Assembly (NCBI GenBank): GCA_024734555.1
Contig: JANPWX010000073.1
Location: 2,804,743 to 2,868,742, forward strand
Direction: 5' to 3'
DNA from: Trochalopteron elliotii
Lineage: Eukaryota > Chordata > Aves > Passeriformes > Leiothrichidae
DNA length: 64,000 nt
This document shows positions 12,653 to 24,295 of this stretch, piece after piece; the stretch's first letter is position 1, and each line of letters starts with the position of its first letter. The position numbers and the translations under genes were made by a program. The notes under the pieces are model-generated. The model ran no database searches. It was not told where the DNA came from and saw only the letters and a list, made by a program, of their open reading frames with translations.

Positions 12653-12732
12653 GGTTTTGTTTTGATATTTCTATACAAGCTTTCTGGTGTTGTTTTGATA
12701 TTTCTAAACAAGGTTTCCGGTTTTGTTTTGAG
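12653..12732. repeat. 33-bp tandem repeat, 2.4 copies
   Basis: Units start at 12653, 12686 and 12719 (the last partial). Each begins GGTTTTGTTTTGA or GGTGTTGTTTTGA, and the two full units share TTTTGATATTTCTA. The two full units differ at only a few bases. Confidence 0.88.
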
Positions 12733-14080
12733 ACTTAGTCAATTTTAATCGAAATATATTGAACACAAACAAAAAACCAACCCATTTCATTAAACACATA
12801 GGTGATTTTTGTTTGTGGTTTGTTTTTTTTGGTTTTTTTTTCCATGTTCTCAGTTTGGTCAGCTAGCCAAATAAATCAGTTATTTGCACAACTGTAGTTC
12901 TAATTAGAATGTTGGGCCCTGGGGACTTGGGCTATATATTTCAATATAGTACATATTTATAATAGCATGTATCCTGCCTGGTACTCCATATATAATAATA
13001 GCAAGCAGTCAAGTGCACTGGGGAGATGGGGGCACTAGGGAAGACCCAGTGCCTTTTAGGTCTTCAGATTTTTCTTTTCAGTGGTAGTTACATTTTGGAG
13101 GGTATTGCTTACAAGATAAAATTTGCATTTATTTGAGCGACTCACAAATGGGATTCACTGCAAAGCTATCATTAAAGGGAAATAATTCAGGAGAAGGAAC
13201 AAAGGATACGTTCTCAGCCAAGGCTGACATGTGGACACTTTAAGAGATCCTTGATGTCATAGGAAAAAGGCTGTCTTCCCACTCTACCGTGACCTCCCAA
13301 AATCCTGAAAACCAAGCAGTTAGGTACAGGGGCTGCTCATTAAGTGCTGTGACTGTTCAGCTGTGTTTTTGTCTATTAGCAGTGTTTCTATCTTGCAAAC
13401 AGCGTGGTCATTTCTGTGATCATTCCTGTCTAGAAGCAGTTTCCTCTGTTCCAGTTCAAAGCTGCAGAGCCCATTTTCTGTGAATGACTTCCAAGGAGGA
13501 GGATTCTGGCATCAGGAATTCCTGATGTGCTTTTTGCTTGTGTACATAAACTGTACTGTAGGTAGCTGGTAGGAGCTGAAGGAGTCACTTGAAGTTTGGC
13601 TGTATATTACTCTTCCTCATCTTGTTTCAGCTGATGTGGTTTGTTGTTTTCTCCATTTGCATGTGTCCATGAGCAATAAACCCATAATTTTATTCCGCCT
13701 TGTTACCATGCTAGAGAAGCACTGATAGGAGAGGGTGAGATGTTTTCTTCCCAGCACAGCCAGTGTGATATTCATCCTGCTTCTTTCTTGCAGTAGAGCC
13801 CCACAGCCTGAGCTCTGGCACTCAGGGCACTCTGTCACCCTGTCTGCAGTGCCTCCTGCTGTGATTTGGCAGTGGTGATGCTCCCTCCAGGTGATTTCTC
13901 TGCAGTGTGCAGGGCCAGTGCTGGTTTTGGTGCTGCTCCAGTCCCAGCTGAAGGGCTCAGGTGTACTTCTCATATGATCTTCATATAATGAGACAGACTT
14001 CTTCCCATGAATCTGTTGTGGGTGTGTGGGGAAGGAATATGCCTAAGGATTGCTAGGCCTTGACTGCCAAGTTACAGTTT
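12733..14080. other. Non-genic stretch
   Basis: Apart from T-rich sequence near 12822-12840 and the palindrome at 13510, nothing was recognised. Confidence 0.5.
13510..13527. repeat. 18-bp perfect palindrome
   Basis: CATCAGGAATTCCTGATG equals its own reverse complement with no spacer. The centre AGGAATTCCT places two ETS-type GGAA cores head to head and also resembles a kappa-B half-symmetric site. Function is unknown. Confidence 0.9.
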
Positions 14081-14223
14081 ACAGAAGTTACAGAATTTTC
14101 TGAGTTGGGAGGGGCCCACAAGGATCATTGAATCCAACTCCTAAGTGAATGGCCCACACAGGGATTAAACCCACAATCTAGGTATTATTAGCCCTGTGTT
14201 CTAGCCAGCTGAGCTAATCTCAA
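14081..14223 (-). mobile_element. tRNA-Ile-derived SINE with CR1 tail (TguSINE1-like)
   Basis: Read on the minus strand, the head starts near 14223 with TTAGCTCAGCTGGCTAGAA, which contains a perfect A box (TAGCTCAGCTGG). GCTAATAATACC keeps the isoleucine AAT anticodon position, and GGGTTTAATCCC is a degraded B box. This is the layout of a tRNA-Ile gene. The body then runs into a CR1-like tail (TGGATTCAATGATCCTTGTGGG, then CCAACTCAGAAAATTCTG), ending near 14081. A tRNA-Ile head fused to a CR1 3' tail is the structure known for TguSINE1 of passerine birds. The B box substitutions indicate an old, inactive copy. It is not a functional tRNA gene: the acceptor stem is not closed and the sequence runs into the tail. 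Confidence 0.85.
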
Positions 14224-14619
14224 GGTCAAGCCCTTGAAGATTAGGATCAGGCTTTCTAGTGGAGAATTCTTCGGGTTTCACTTCCCTTGACTGAAGAATT
14301 GTCACTGTACAATGCACCAGTCTTGATCTGATAGTTTAATTGCAGAATGACACCCAGCTAGGGAGCCATGGATAAAATCTTAGAAATGAAACTTAACCAA
14401 GCCTTCTTTGACTCCCCACAGGTATGCTTTGATGTGGTTAGCTTTATGCAGACTTTTGGAAACTTCTTTTGACATCTGTGAAGGCCTCATACTACTTTGT
14501 CCTTACCTTCAGAAGTCTGAGGGATTACTGGACAAAACAAGGGTCTGCTCCAAGCTGTCACATTTCTTTCTGTATTACCTCCCAGCTGCCCCATTTAATA
14601 CTATCTGATGGTGAATAAA

Positions 14620-14810
14620 GCACTCAAACAGGCTGTCGAGGAAGATGGTGGGTGCCCCATCCCTGAAATTATTCAAGGTCAGGTTGGACACAGCTCTGAG
14701 CAAGCTGATCTGGTTGAAGAGAGAGGTCCCTGCTCATTGCAGGAGGATTGGACTAGATGACCTTTAAAGGTCCTTTCCATCTCAGATGATTCTATGATTC
14801 TGATTCTATG
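14620..14810 (+). mobile_element. CR1 LINE 3' end
   Basis: Plus-oriented CR1: 'caggctgtcgaggaagatggtgggtgccccatccctga', 'ttcaaggtcaggttggaca', 'gagaggtccctgctcattgcaggaggattggactagatgacc', then the terminal ATTCTATGATT-type repeat at about 14790-14810. It is 5'-truncated to about 190 bp, with a few substitutions. It lies about 400 bp from a SINE that uses the same CR1 machinery, in the opposite orientation. Confidence 0.93.
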
Positions 14811-15947
14811 GTAGATACCACGGGGTTGAAGGTAAGTGAGAATGTGGTAGGAAAAAAAGGTAGATTGGATGGGTGGGACTGGAGACGTGACGTGGGGAGC
14901 TAAAAGTAGCCTGCAGTATACAGGAGGGTGGGCTGACAGTTTTCCTGAGTACATATCATAGGACCATGCATACAGGGATCTGCCTCCACTAGTCTTTCTT
15001 TGTTCAGGAATTCTGCTGTTAGATTCCAGTGGTCCTAGCACTCAACCCAAACATTCCCATGGGAAAGAAACACGGGTCCTCCTGCTGATGCTGCCGGTGC
15101 CCTGGGGTAGAAAACTGTGCAAAAGTGAAATTTTTATTTCTGCTTGTTGCTGTTCTCTTTGTGCACTTACTGCTACAGTACCAAGCAAAGGTTTGTCTAG
15201 ACCAGAGCTCAGGGTTACTTATTATCCTCATAATCCATTTCCTTTTGCCAACAGCAGTGGCTTATGTGGCTAAGTCAGAAGGGAATGCTCCCATCACAGG
15301 CAGCCTCTTTTCTATGATCTTCATTAAGCTTTGGGCCATTAACTCAAGATGCGTGATTATTTTGTTTGTTCGAACAGCAAGACAAGCAGAGTCTCCTCTG
15401 AGTGTTTCTTTCAAGCAAACCAGCATGACTGAAAACTGGGAGCTTGCCAGAAAACGTTACGTGAAATAGTAGTGGCAGGTTCATCTTAGTGTGGGCGGAG
15501 AGGGAGCGATGTACCCTCTCTTTTACTACTTCAAACATGCAGTGTCCATATGCCATAGTTGAGTTGGTTTATGGATGGAGTATGAAGGATACTGCTCCAT
15601 CTCCTTCGTGCAAACACTGTGTGAGTGCTGTGGAATATAGAATCTTAGGCATATGAGTATCAGCTGTTGCTGCAGTCCAAACACACAGCATCAATATTCA
15701 GTATGCTATAGACAGTACCGTTTTCCTCCTTTATATTTAGTGTTGGTACACAGAGCCAAATACTGAAAGGGGGGTGGGTGGGTCACATGATGAAATTAAT
15801 ACCATTAATTATTTAGAAACAATCAAAGGAAATACAAGACATCTGGCTTTAAGCCCAAACAACTCATGGCACTGCTGTTGCCTTGTAACCTCATCAGCTC
15901 TTAGTCCAGTCATCTCTCTTCTTTCATTGTGAACACAGGAGATGCTT

Positions 15948-15971
15948 CCCCCTACCCCCCTTCCCTACCCC
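15948..15971 (-). other. G-quadruplex / i-motif candidate
   Basis: Four C runs of 5, 6, 3 and 4 bases are separated by 2-nt spacers (TA, TT, TA), so the minus strand meets the G3+N1-7 quadruplex rule with very short loops. CCCTA steps recall telomere-strand sequence, but no TTAGGG array is present. Confidence 0.7.
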
Positions 15972-17686
15972 TCTTTCCTGCCTTATTTCTGGCAGCTTGG
16001 AACACAGATCACAAGTCTGAACTATACAGTTTACTGATTTTGTGTGTATAAACCCTGATTAGTTCTGTGGTGAAGAGGCATCCCCCCCACATCCCCATGC
16101 CATACAATAGTGTTTGATTAGCAGTGTGGTGCAGCCATAGGTCACGTTTTTCTCCTCATCTTGATATTAGGGAGTAGCTGCTGTAGGAGGAAAAGGCACT
16201 GTTGCTACTGTAGTGCTAAAAGTCGTCCAACACACGTGTTGCAGTAGGCTGTGCACAAAATACAGTGAGAGACAGTTCCTGCCCTGAGGAGGGGAAGTTC
16301 TACGTAGGCAAAAGACTGGAGCAGAACAAACATCACAGCAAATGGTGGCGGTGTGCCCATGATTCTGCAAGAGGACTGTGGCAGACCCACTGGCCTTGGC
16401 ATTCACCTCCCCCTGGCTGAGGCCAGTGGTCTTATCCTTTGTAGCCATGGCCAGGCATTTTTCCATCAGAATGATTTTTCAGTGGAAGCTCTTTTTCTTG
16501 AAATCAAAATTTTCTTCGGTAATAACTGTTTTACCCAAGAAAAGTCAAATATTTGCCTACTGCTGGTTCTGAAAGACTCATTACTCTTTTTTTTCCCCCT
16601 CCCTTTTTCCAGGTAGTTGAAGAAAAGATTCTGCTTTGGTTATCTGAGAGGTGTATTTTTGTGGAAGGACCTTCTCGTGAGGAAAAAAGACCCACTTTGC
16701 TGATTCTTCCATCTCAAGAATAGAGCATTTTGGGGTCCTTTTCCCTCAAGTGATTATATCATCATGATAAGATAGTTCCATTTTCTCTTCAGCTCAGTCT
16801 TTCTTAATATTGATGGTTTATTACAGTGTAATTATGATGTTCTCATCTTCCATAGGCAAATTAACATATACAACTTCCTGAAATGGTTTTATCGGAGCAA
16901 AAGCAAAGTTCTTGCTGGTCACTTTTCTGTGCACTGGTGAATATGGGCCCATTTTGATGACTCAAATGCTGATGTATTGAAGTCATTCTCATTACATCTT
17001 TGACTGTGGAGAAGCACTGACTTTCATTTTCTTGCTTTAATCCAAAAAGCATAGATTCACTGACTGTTCTCTTAATGGTTGTTGAGAGTTGCTTTGAAGA
17101 ACTCTTATTTTATGAAAAAGGACTGAGATTTCTGTCACAGTAAGCATCTCCTGACAGTCTTTACCTACTCTTGACTACTATTTTGAAGATGCACATTCCC
17201 AATTATCTGTGAAAAAGTATTAAAATATGCTTTCTTGATTCTGAAAATCTTGCTTTAGACTACTGCTTTCTATTATTTGTAGTATTCCATAGCCTACTCT
17301 TGTCCTCGGGAAACGATGGCATCAGTTGAACATATTGGGTGTGATTTTTTGAAGCATGCAGTTACCCACATTCGGTTCCTTCTGCATTCAATGTGTGTTA
17401 ACACTACCTTCAACAAAGGCAGAGTTAGACCTATGCAGAAGGATTTAAACACTGAAAAATGAAACCCACCTCTTGCACCCTGGACTATTTGCAGGCAAGA
17501 ACATATGTTATGAGTGCTTCTGCTGCTTTTTACGGTGTTTTTAAAGGTGCTTCGAGTCTTCTCTGAGTAATGGAGTAGTTAATTTTGATGCTATGATAGA
17601 TTCGTTTCTTTTATGTCGTCCCTTTAAGTTTATCATGTAAAGGTATTTTATCTCCTGGAACTAAATGTAAACAAAAATTATAATAA

Positions 17687-17747
17687 ACTAAAAAAAAAAA
17701 AAATAAACAAAACAAACGAATAAACAAGCACAAACACTCCCCCCCCC
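17687..17747. repeat. A-rich simple tract followed by a C9 run
   Basis: A run of about 14 A follows AATAAACT at about 17683-17690, then AAAC/AAAT-rich sequence, then nine C at 17739-17747. It could be a degenerate retroposon tail or a simple slippage tract. Confidence 0.6.
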
Positions 17748-17884
17748 GCCATAACCTCTTAGATTAAGCTTTTCCAAGGTTTTGTTTGTTTGTTTCCTTA
17801 TACTAAAGCCACTACTTTTTACTTTGTTTTCTCAGATGTAGTCATTAAATACAGTTTCTTGTTTACGTAAAACTTACAGTTTTA

Positions 17885-17923
17885 TTTTCCTTTTTTCTTC
17901 TCTCCCTTTTCTTTTCCCTTTCC
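17885..17923. repeat. 39-nt homopyrimidine tract
   Basis: Only C and T occur across this run, which has alternating TTTCC and TTCTC blocks. It is the strand-mirrored counterpart of the purine tract at 6234. No exon was defined downstream. Confidence 0.75.
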
Positions 17924-20900
17924 TGACATCTGCATCGCATGTTGATGTCAAGAGCAGCAGTGGTTGGCAGTTTTCCTCAACTTTGCGAGAGAGAGAGGGA
18001 TTTGGTTGGAATGAAACCTTGCTCTGCGTTCAGCCTGCTTGAGATGCAGCACTGAAAGGTATAATCTCATTTTCTGTCTTGAAACCAGAGATGAAAACCA
18101 CAAACAGGTAGAAATCTCAGTGCCAAACCACCTGTTGAGTCACAGCCGAAAAGCCTTTGGCAATACTTTCCTCACTGTATCCAGTTGGAACGGTTACATG
18201 GCTGCATCCCACAGTATCTGTCTGTACCTGTGAGTTTGGTAAAGAGGCTAATTCATTGGAGAAGATTGGGATTGAAATTCACTTACAGTTAGTATGGCAA
18301 AGAATCTTCTGCTATTAGTCTTGCTTTTTGCCTGGAGTAGCATACATCACTCGTATAACTCAGATCAGCATTGAAAATACCAATCCTGAAGTCACATGCT
18401 GTGTATTAAGAGAGAAAAATGAGATTTGTTGAAACAGCTTTCTGTGGAGTCCAGATCTGCAATAGCATGATATCCTAGAGGTCAGAATTGAGGTGACTAG
18501 ATGAAACTGTGAAGACAAAAGTTGTGAAATACCCTGCCGGCAGCATCAGTACTTCATCTTTTGAGGGTATTACAGTTCAGAAAATCACTTGAAATCCAGT
18601 TAAAATGCTATCCTTGGACTGCTACACATATGCTCCCTGTGACATACGCATTACAGAAACAGCCACTGTGTGTTAATATGGCATTACAGTTTTGGACTCC
18701 ACCCACAAAAATTAATAACATTCTTCAGATAAGAGTGATGTAGGATGCTGACACATTTAAGCCCATATGTTCTTGGACTTGTGTCCTCCACTGCATGAGA
18801 GAATTAGAAATCCCAGAATTTTTCTTATTTCCTGTAAAGCCATGCTGGTAAAGTAGTAGAATGGCAGGCTGGCAGGGTTTGGACCATGGATAGCTGAACA
18901 GTAGAGCCATATTTTATACTTTTACATGCTCTTATGTGTTCTATTCTGTTAGTGGTACTAGCTGACTTCCATGGGTTTGCACAAGCATAATTTAGAACAG
19001 ATTTGAGCCACGCTATTTATATTTGTGCAGATTGTTTCATGTTTGTGAAACAATTATTTCCTGTGGATCTGTAGCATTGTCCAGTGTTGTGAAATGCTTT
19101 CATATGTATATATGGCTGGTTAAAACATGACATGTGTTTTGAAGCAACATGACAAAGAGCAGTAAAATCTGCACAGTAACTGAGCTTTACTTGGCTGTCC
19201 ATATAATGTCCAATTAATGCGGTTACTGTGCTCTGAAGTCTCTCCAAGGCTGAATAAGACACGCTGTGGCCTTGTAAAAGATGCAGTTTTTCCCTGAATT
19301 TTCTAAAGATTTCCGTTACAGATGCTACAATGACATGAGGACAGTGTAATCTGTATCTTTAGTAGCAGTAACAATGCAGGGTGTGAAGTATATCCCCAAA
19401 ATCTGAAGGTGTGAATGCTAACCCATCAGTGAGCTGTGTGAGAATTCTATAGAGTAAAACCTAATTCTGTGCTGAAGAGGAACACTGTGAACACCCAGCA
19501 TAAAATAGAAGATGTTCTGTTCTCTACTGCACTATCTTGAGCCAAACTTGGGATCTAAAAGCCAAGCGAGGTTCTTTCATCACCAGTCATAAAGATGCTG
19601 TAAGTCAGATTGTCCCCTCAGGCTGTATTTTGACAATGTAGTAAATTGAGCTTTGGGAACTTTCTACCAGATCGAGAACTCTGTCACCTCAAAATGCAAA
19701 GCACGGATCTATTATAAATTCTCTGATGCAGTTTTAAAAATATGTTTTGATGTGTTGACTTCTACCAGCAAGCTCTGTGCCTTATCTGATACCTTTTGTT
19801 CCTTGCTGCTAGCATTAACACATAGAAGAGCTGGCAGAAATGGCATCTCCTGCCCTCACGTGATCCAGGTGAAGTCTGTACCATGGAGTTATCCATTAGT
19901 GCAGTCTGTTAAAGAGTCAATGATAAAGCACCATCAACTCAGTTACTTCCCTGCATTTTGTTGTCTTTCTATTCTTCCCTTAGTCCTGGAAGGTGGCACA
20001 AGTATCAGGAAGTACAAAATTTGATCTGTGTTACAAATGGAATCAGAAAATATCTTGGATTTTGTATATGTGTACCAACACTTCCAATCCAGTGAACTGT
20101 GTAGAGAGGAGTGAAAAAACCTAAGTGCTGTGTCTTGCACAAAATGAAGGCAGCGCACTACAGGAAAAATACATGGCCAAATTCCTTTTTGCCTAAATTC
20201 TAGAGAAACTAATGAACAGGCAAACCTTTGGAGTTTTGATGTGAGGATGAGTTTGGCCAGTATTAAAATTTGTACAAAATTCTTATTGTTTTCTTCTGCC
20301 TTCCTCCCCTTTGCTTTTCTCTGTTGTGTGATTAATGTATCATATCCACATCTTGTGGCTGTAGCTTTGTGTTTAAAGCCACGTTAGCACAATGAATGTC
20401 TTTACTAAATTATATTTCAGAATTCTTGCAGGGAGTCTGCAGTTTGAAAAGGCAGAGCCACTTGCAAAATCTTCAATTTCAGAAATGTTCTGTATTTGAA
20501 CGTATATGGTTTCTTTGACCTTGGTGTGCCAAAATGATTCTCAATATGAGGATCTTGATCTCTTGGAAAGAAGAATAGGGGAAGAGGAGGGAAGATTTTT
20601 ATAGTGAGATTTTTGACACTGCTGTGTTTAAAACTTATTGTTTCCTGGAGTTTTGAGAAGTTTTCAATTTGTTTTCCTTCCCTCTCTAACCTAATTAATT
20701 TTCAGGGATATCCCCAGGGAAGTAATTTATAAGACAAATGAATTACATTAGAAGTTGCTGTCATGGTATAAGCCCCCTTGTTTAGGGTAAATTTAATATG
20801 TTTCTGTGTTCTTCCCATCTATAAATACTAATCAAGCAGTGACAGTCTGTTTTCTTTATTTTTCGAAAAATTTTGTTGTCAGTGTTGAAAGTAGTAAAAA

Positions 20901-22739
20901 CATGGAAATAAAAAAGGAGAAACATTGCTGTAATTCAGCTGTGGGTAGCAAAAATCTTCTGAAGTATCACTAGCAGAGAGGTAGGGCTCTCTGCTTTGAC
21001 TTTTTTGTCTTTAAATGTAGGTTTTTTGTAGAAAAGAGTTAAATAATAACTAGTATACAAGTCAACAGTTTTCCGCTCACTGTAAAATAAAAACATTCGC
21101 CCTTGAGAAAGAATTTTTAGGAAGGAAAAGCACATACCAGTGGCATTGCTCTGTTCAGGACTGTCCCAACTGCAGTGTTTGTATTGGTGAAGCTGCTTAA
21201 CCTTTTGAAGCCCGTGGATCCTTGTACTATCTTTTTGTGCAGCCTTTTTTTTAATATCCATGCAGCCTACTGACTTCAGCCAGATAGTGCACACATTAAG
21301 ACACACATTAAAACATTTACCTTGGGCCTCCAGGGCTGTGCATTCTTTTCTGAAAGATTAAGGAGACACAAGGGATAATTGCTGCTCCTGGTAAAAGCAG
21401 TAGGCGTTTTGAGAGCAGGAGCAAGTTTGCTGTAAATTCAGGCCAAAATACAAGTTTGGAATTTATTTGGATTCCAAAATTTTCCAGTAGCATTGCAGCT
21501 AGGTCCTTATTCCTGAGGTTGGTTAGTGACACTGACTTTCCTATTCACAGAGAATGATATGCAGAAAACAGCTTAAATGGGGACAAAACAAAGCATGGTG
21601 CAATTTTAGCAACTTTTGTTTTGATTAGATGGAATAATCCAAGGAAGAGGACCTAGTTTGTAAAACCATAGTAAACATAGCAAAACACCCCAACACAAAT
21701 TCGGCAGCGTATCCAAGCCAGTGTGTAAGTCTCAGCTTGTGCTCCAGTGTCTCTGCCTGACATGGGCTTTCTGACCCCACCATGGCCAGGTTCCAGCTGC
21801 TCACCCCCACCCTGAGCAGGATTTGGGGATTGTCTTTCGGTGAGTGTGAGGAACTGCCTGGGAAATTTGCCTCAGGAGATGATAGCAGGGAAAGGGTGTT
21901 GTGCAGGGAGTGTATTTTGAAACACTGGATGCACTTTTTTTAGTCTTCTATTTCCATCCTGTGTTCCCGGCTTTTCTAAAGGAATCCTAAGTAATTTCCA
22001 AACAGAATTACTTCACTAGCAGTTGTGTGGCCCTCATGAATATAGCAAAGCCTGACAATCTCTGTCTCGGTTTTTCTTGAGGTGCTTAACAGTCTTGCGG
22101 CATTTAAAAAATCTTCTTTCTGTGTCCAGATAGCATTGTCTTTACTTAAAGATAAGGTTCAGAGGCAAAAAAAAAAACCATTTACTATAGATCTGCACTA
22201 ACTCTGCCTTTTTTCTTTTTTTTTTTTTTCTGAGATGCTAAATTATTTTCTTTTCCTTACACAAATTATAGCAAACACAGTGCTATCCCACAGTCCCCAG
22301 CTTCAGTTTTAAAATGGATCAAGTTTAGGTTCTGACATAATTGGCAGAGTACCATCGTTTTTCTACCCCTCCCTCAATCTGGGCCATAATTGTGGATATC
22401 CTGTGGACTGCAGCCCAGAGACTGCCAGTGCTGGGAGCATACGGAAGGGAAGAGATGATGGCAATAGCTCTGTAGCTTGACCTGACATTTGCATTGTTTC
22501 TCAGTCACTCAGTGTGATGAGGGGAGCAGAGGGTTTGGCATGAACTGTAAGAAACGGGCCATGATTTGGAGGACCAGTCTCCCCTACCTGGCTCAGATGT
22601 TATTATTAGTCGGTGCTATTTGCACTTCAAAAAATATAATACAAAGAAGGAGTATTTTAAATAAAGAGAAAGAAAGCAAATAGATAGAGAAAGGCATGCT
22701 CTAGGCAATTGCACTGCTTGCAATGAAGTTTCACTGGGG

Positions 22740-23060
22740 ATAGATATTGACCCCATAAAATCCCTGGGTCACAGACAGCCTTATGACAGACCCTGATAGC
22801 TTTGTGAAGACAGATTATGTCAAGCCCTCAAATTTGGAAACATAGCAATTCCTCTGTAGTAAGATTGCAAATGAACACCCATTTGGAGATTGCCAACATT
22901 ATCACAGTTTGTCAGGGTGATCTCACAGCCCACAAAGCGCCGTAAGAGATTGCTTTACAAGTTCTGAAAGATTAGAGCGTTGAAGTATGTGACACTGGAA
23001 TGATGCTTTGATGCCTGGCTTTGTCAGTCAGCCAGACAAATAAATAATATCCAGTGTTTT
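22740..23060. promoter_or_regulatory. Candidate conserved non-coding element
   Basis: A complex block of about 320 bp without homopolymers, transposon signatures or open frames. It includes CAAAGCGCCGTAAGAG, with two CpGs in a CpG-poor region. Retained CpGs and high complexity are what one sees in constrained avian non-coding DNA, but no comparison was possible. Confidence 0.22.
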
Positions 23061-24275
23061 TATTAGTGTAAAGCATAACAGGTAATAAAAATGTATGGAG
23101 ACACACTTTCTTGTTGCAGCTACGGGGAGCACTGAAATGTAGACTAAGAGAAAATGGGATGTGTGAATGTCAAACCCCTCAAACAAGCAGTTAAATGTCT
23201 GTGTGGGTCAGTAACTTATTGCTATTTCAGCAGGTACTAGTTCAAAGCATTAGAATTATTGCATGGCTAAATGAAACAGCAGAAGTATTTGGCGGTCTTG
23301 GATTTTGGTCATCTAGAGAAGCATGAAAATATATGTTCTTGTAAAATAAGGATGAGTTGTTAAGGCCCTGGGCTGCAGAAACCATGGGTTCCTCTCATGA
23401 GTTGTGAGAGAGGGCAATGTAGGTGTGCACGTAGGAAGTGATATGGAATTAAACAGCAGAAGAGTGTAAAATCCAGCCTTTCTTTACAGCCTGGAATTGT
23501 GGAAAAGCTTTTGGGTAATATGGCATGCTCAGATTTTTGTTGAGAGTTTCAGATCTCTTGAAACTTAGGCGATCAATGTGAGAATAGTCTACAAGCATGA
23601 AATTGGTGTTTGGGACTTTGTAAAACAACTGAACTTTATAGGCTGCCCTTTTCCAGATTCCTTCCACATTCAACCCAGATTTCCACAAAGGATGCCTAGT
23701 CTGAAAACCATTTGTGGAGCCTCAGATGAAAACTATTTGCACTGGTAAACAGTTCCAAACAAGGCAAATTTGTTAATCTTTGTGCTTTGATACAAAACAT
23801 CGGTATGTTTTTTGTATATATCAGTGCTCCCCCAAGAATGGAACATGGATCTGATTTATGTCAATTATCAACCTTTAAACTTTGTGGAGCAGAAGATATA
23901 AGGTGTACATTTGTTGCACTCCTTCATTCTTAGAGAGCCACAAAGTTGTAGTAATGCCAGATCAGCTACAAACTCTGGCCCCTCTGATCCACCTATAGTT
24001 AGAGGACAGTCATCTGCATCCCACCTGCAGAGAAACTCATAGTTTGTCCTTGACCCTGGAGAGCTTTTGCCCCTGTTTCTCCATCCATAAGGGCAGCAGA
24101 GTACTTACAGGTACCCAGGCATTAGTTAATGATTGCTTACACAAACCTGGAGAAGCTTGGATGAAAGACCTGGTGTAAGGGCTTAGAGTTACTATGACTA
24201 TTATTAGCTGAATTCCTAAACCTAGACAATGTATTTGCACATGTAAGTAATTATGATGCACTTCAAGGCATTCTG

Positions 24276-24295
24276 TTTGTAATGCTTTGTAATGC
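24276..24295. repeat. 10-bp perfect tandem duplication
   Basis: TTTGTAATGC occurs twice in a row, followed by a third TTTG start. Confidence 0.85.

Noticed and set aside
14150..14223. Functional tRNA-Ile gene on the minus strand
   Set aside because: The B box is degraded, the acceptor stem does not close and a CR1-like tail follows, so it is a SINE head.
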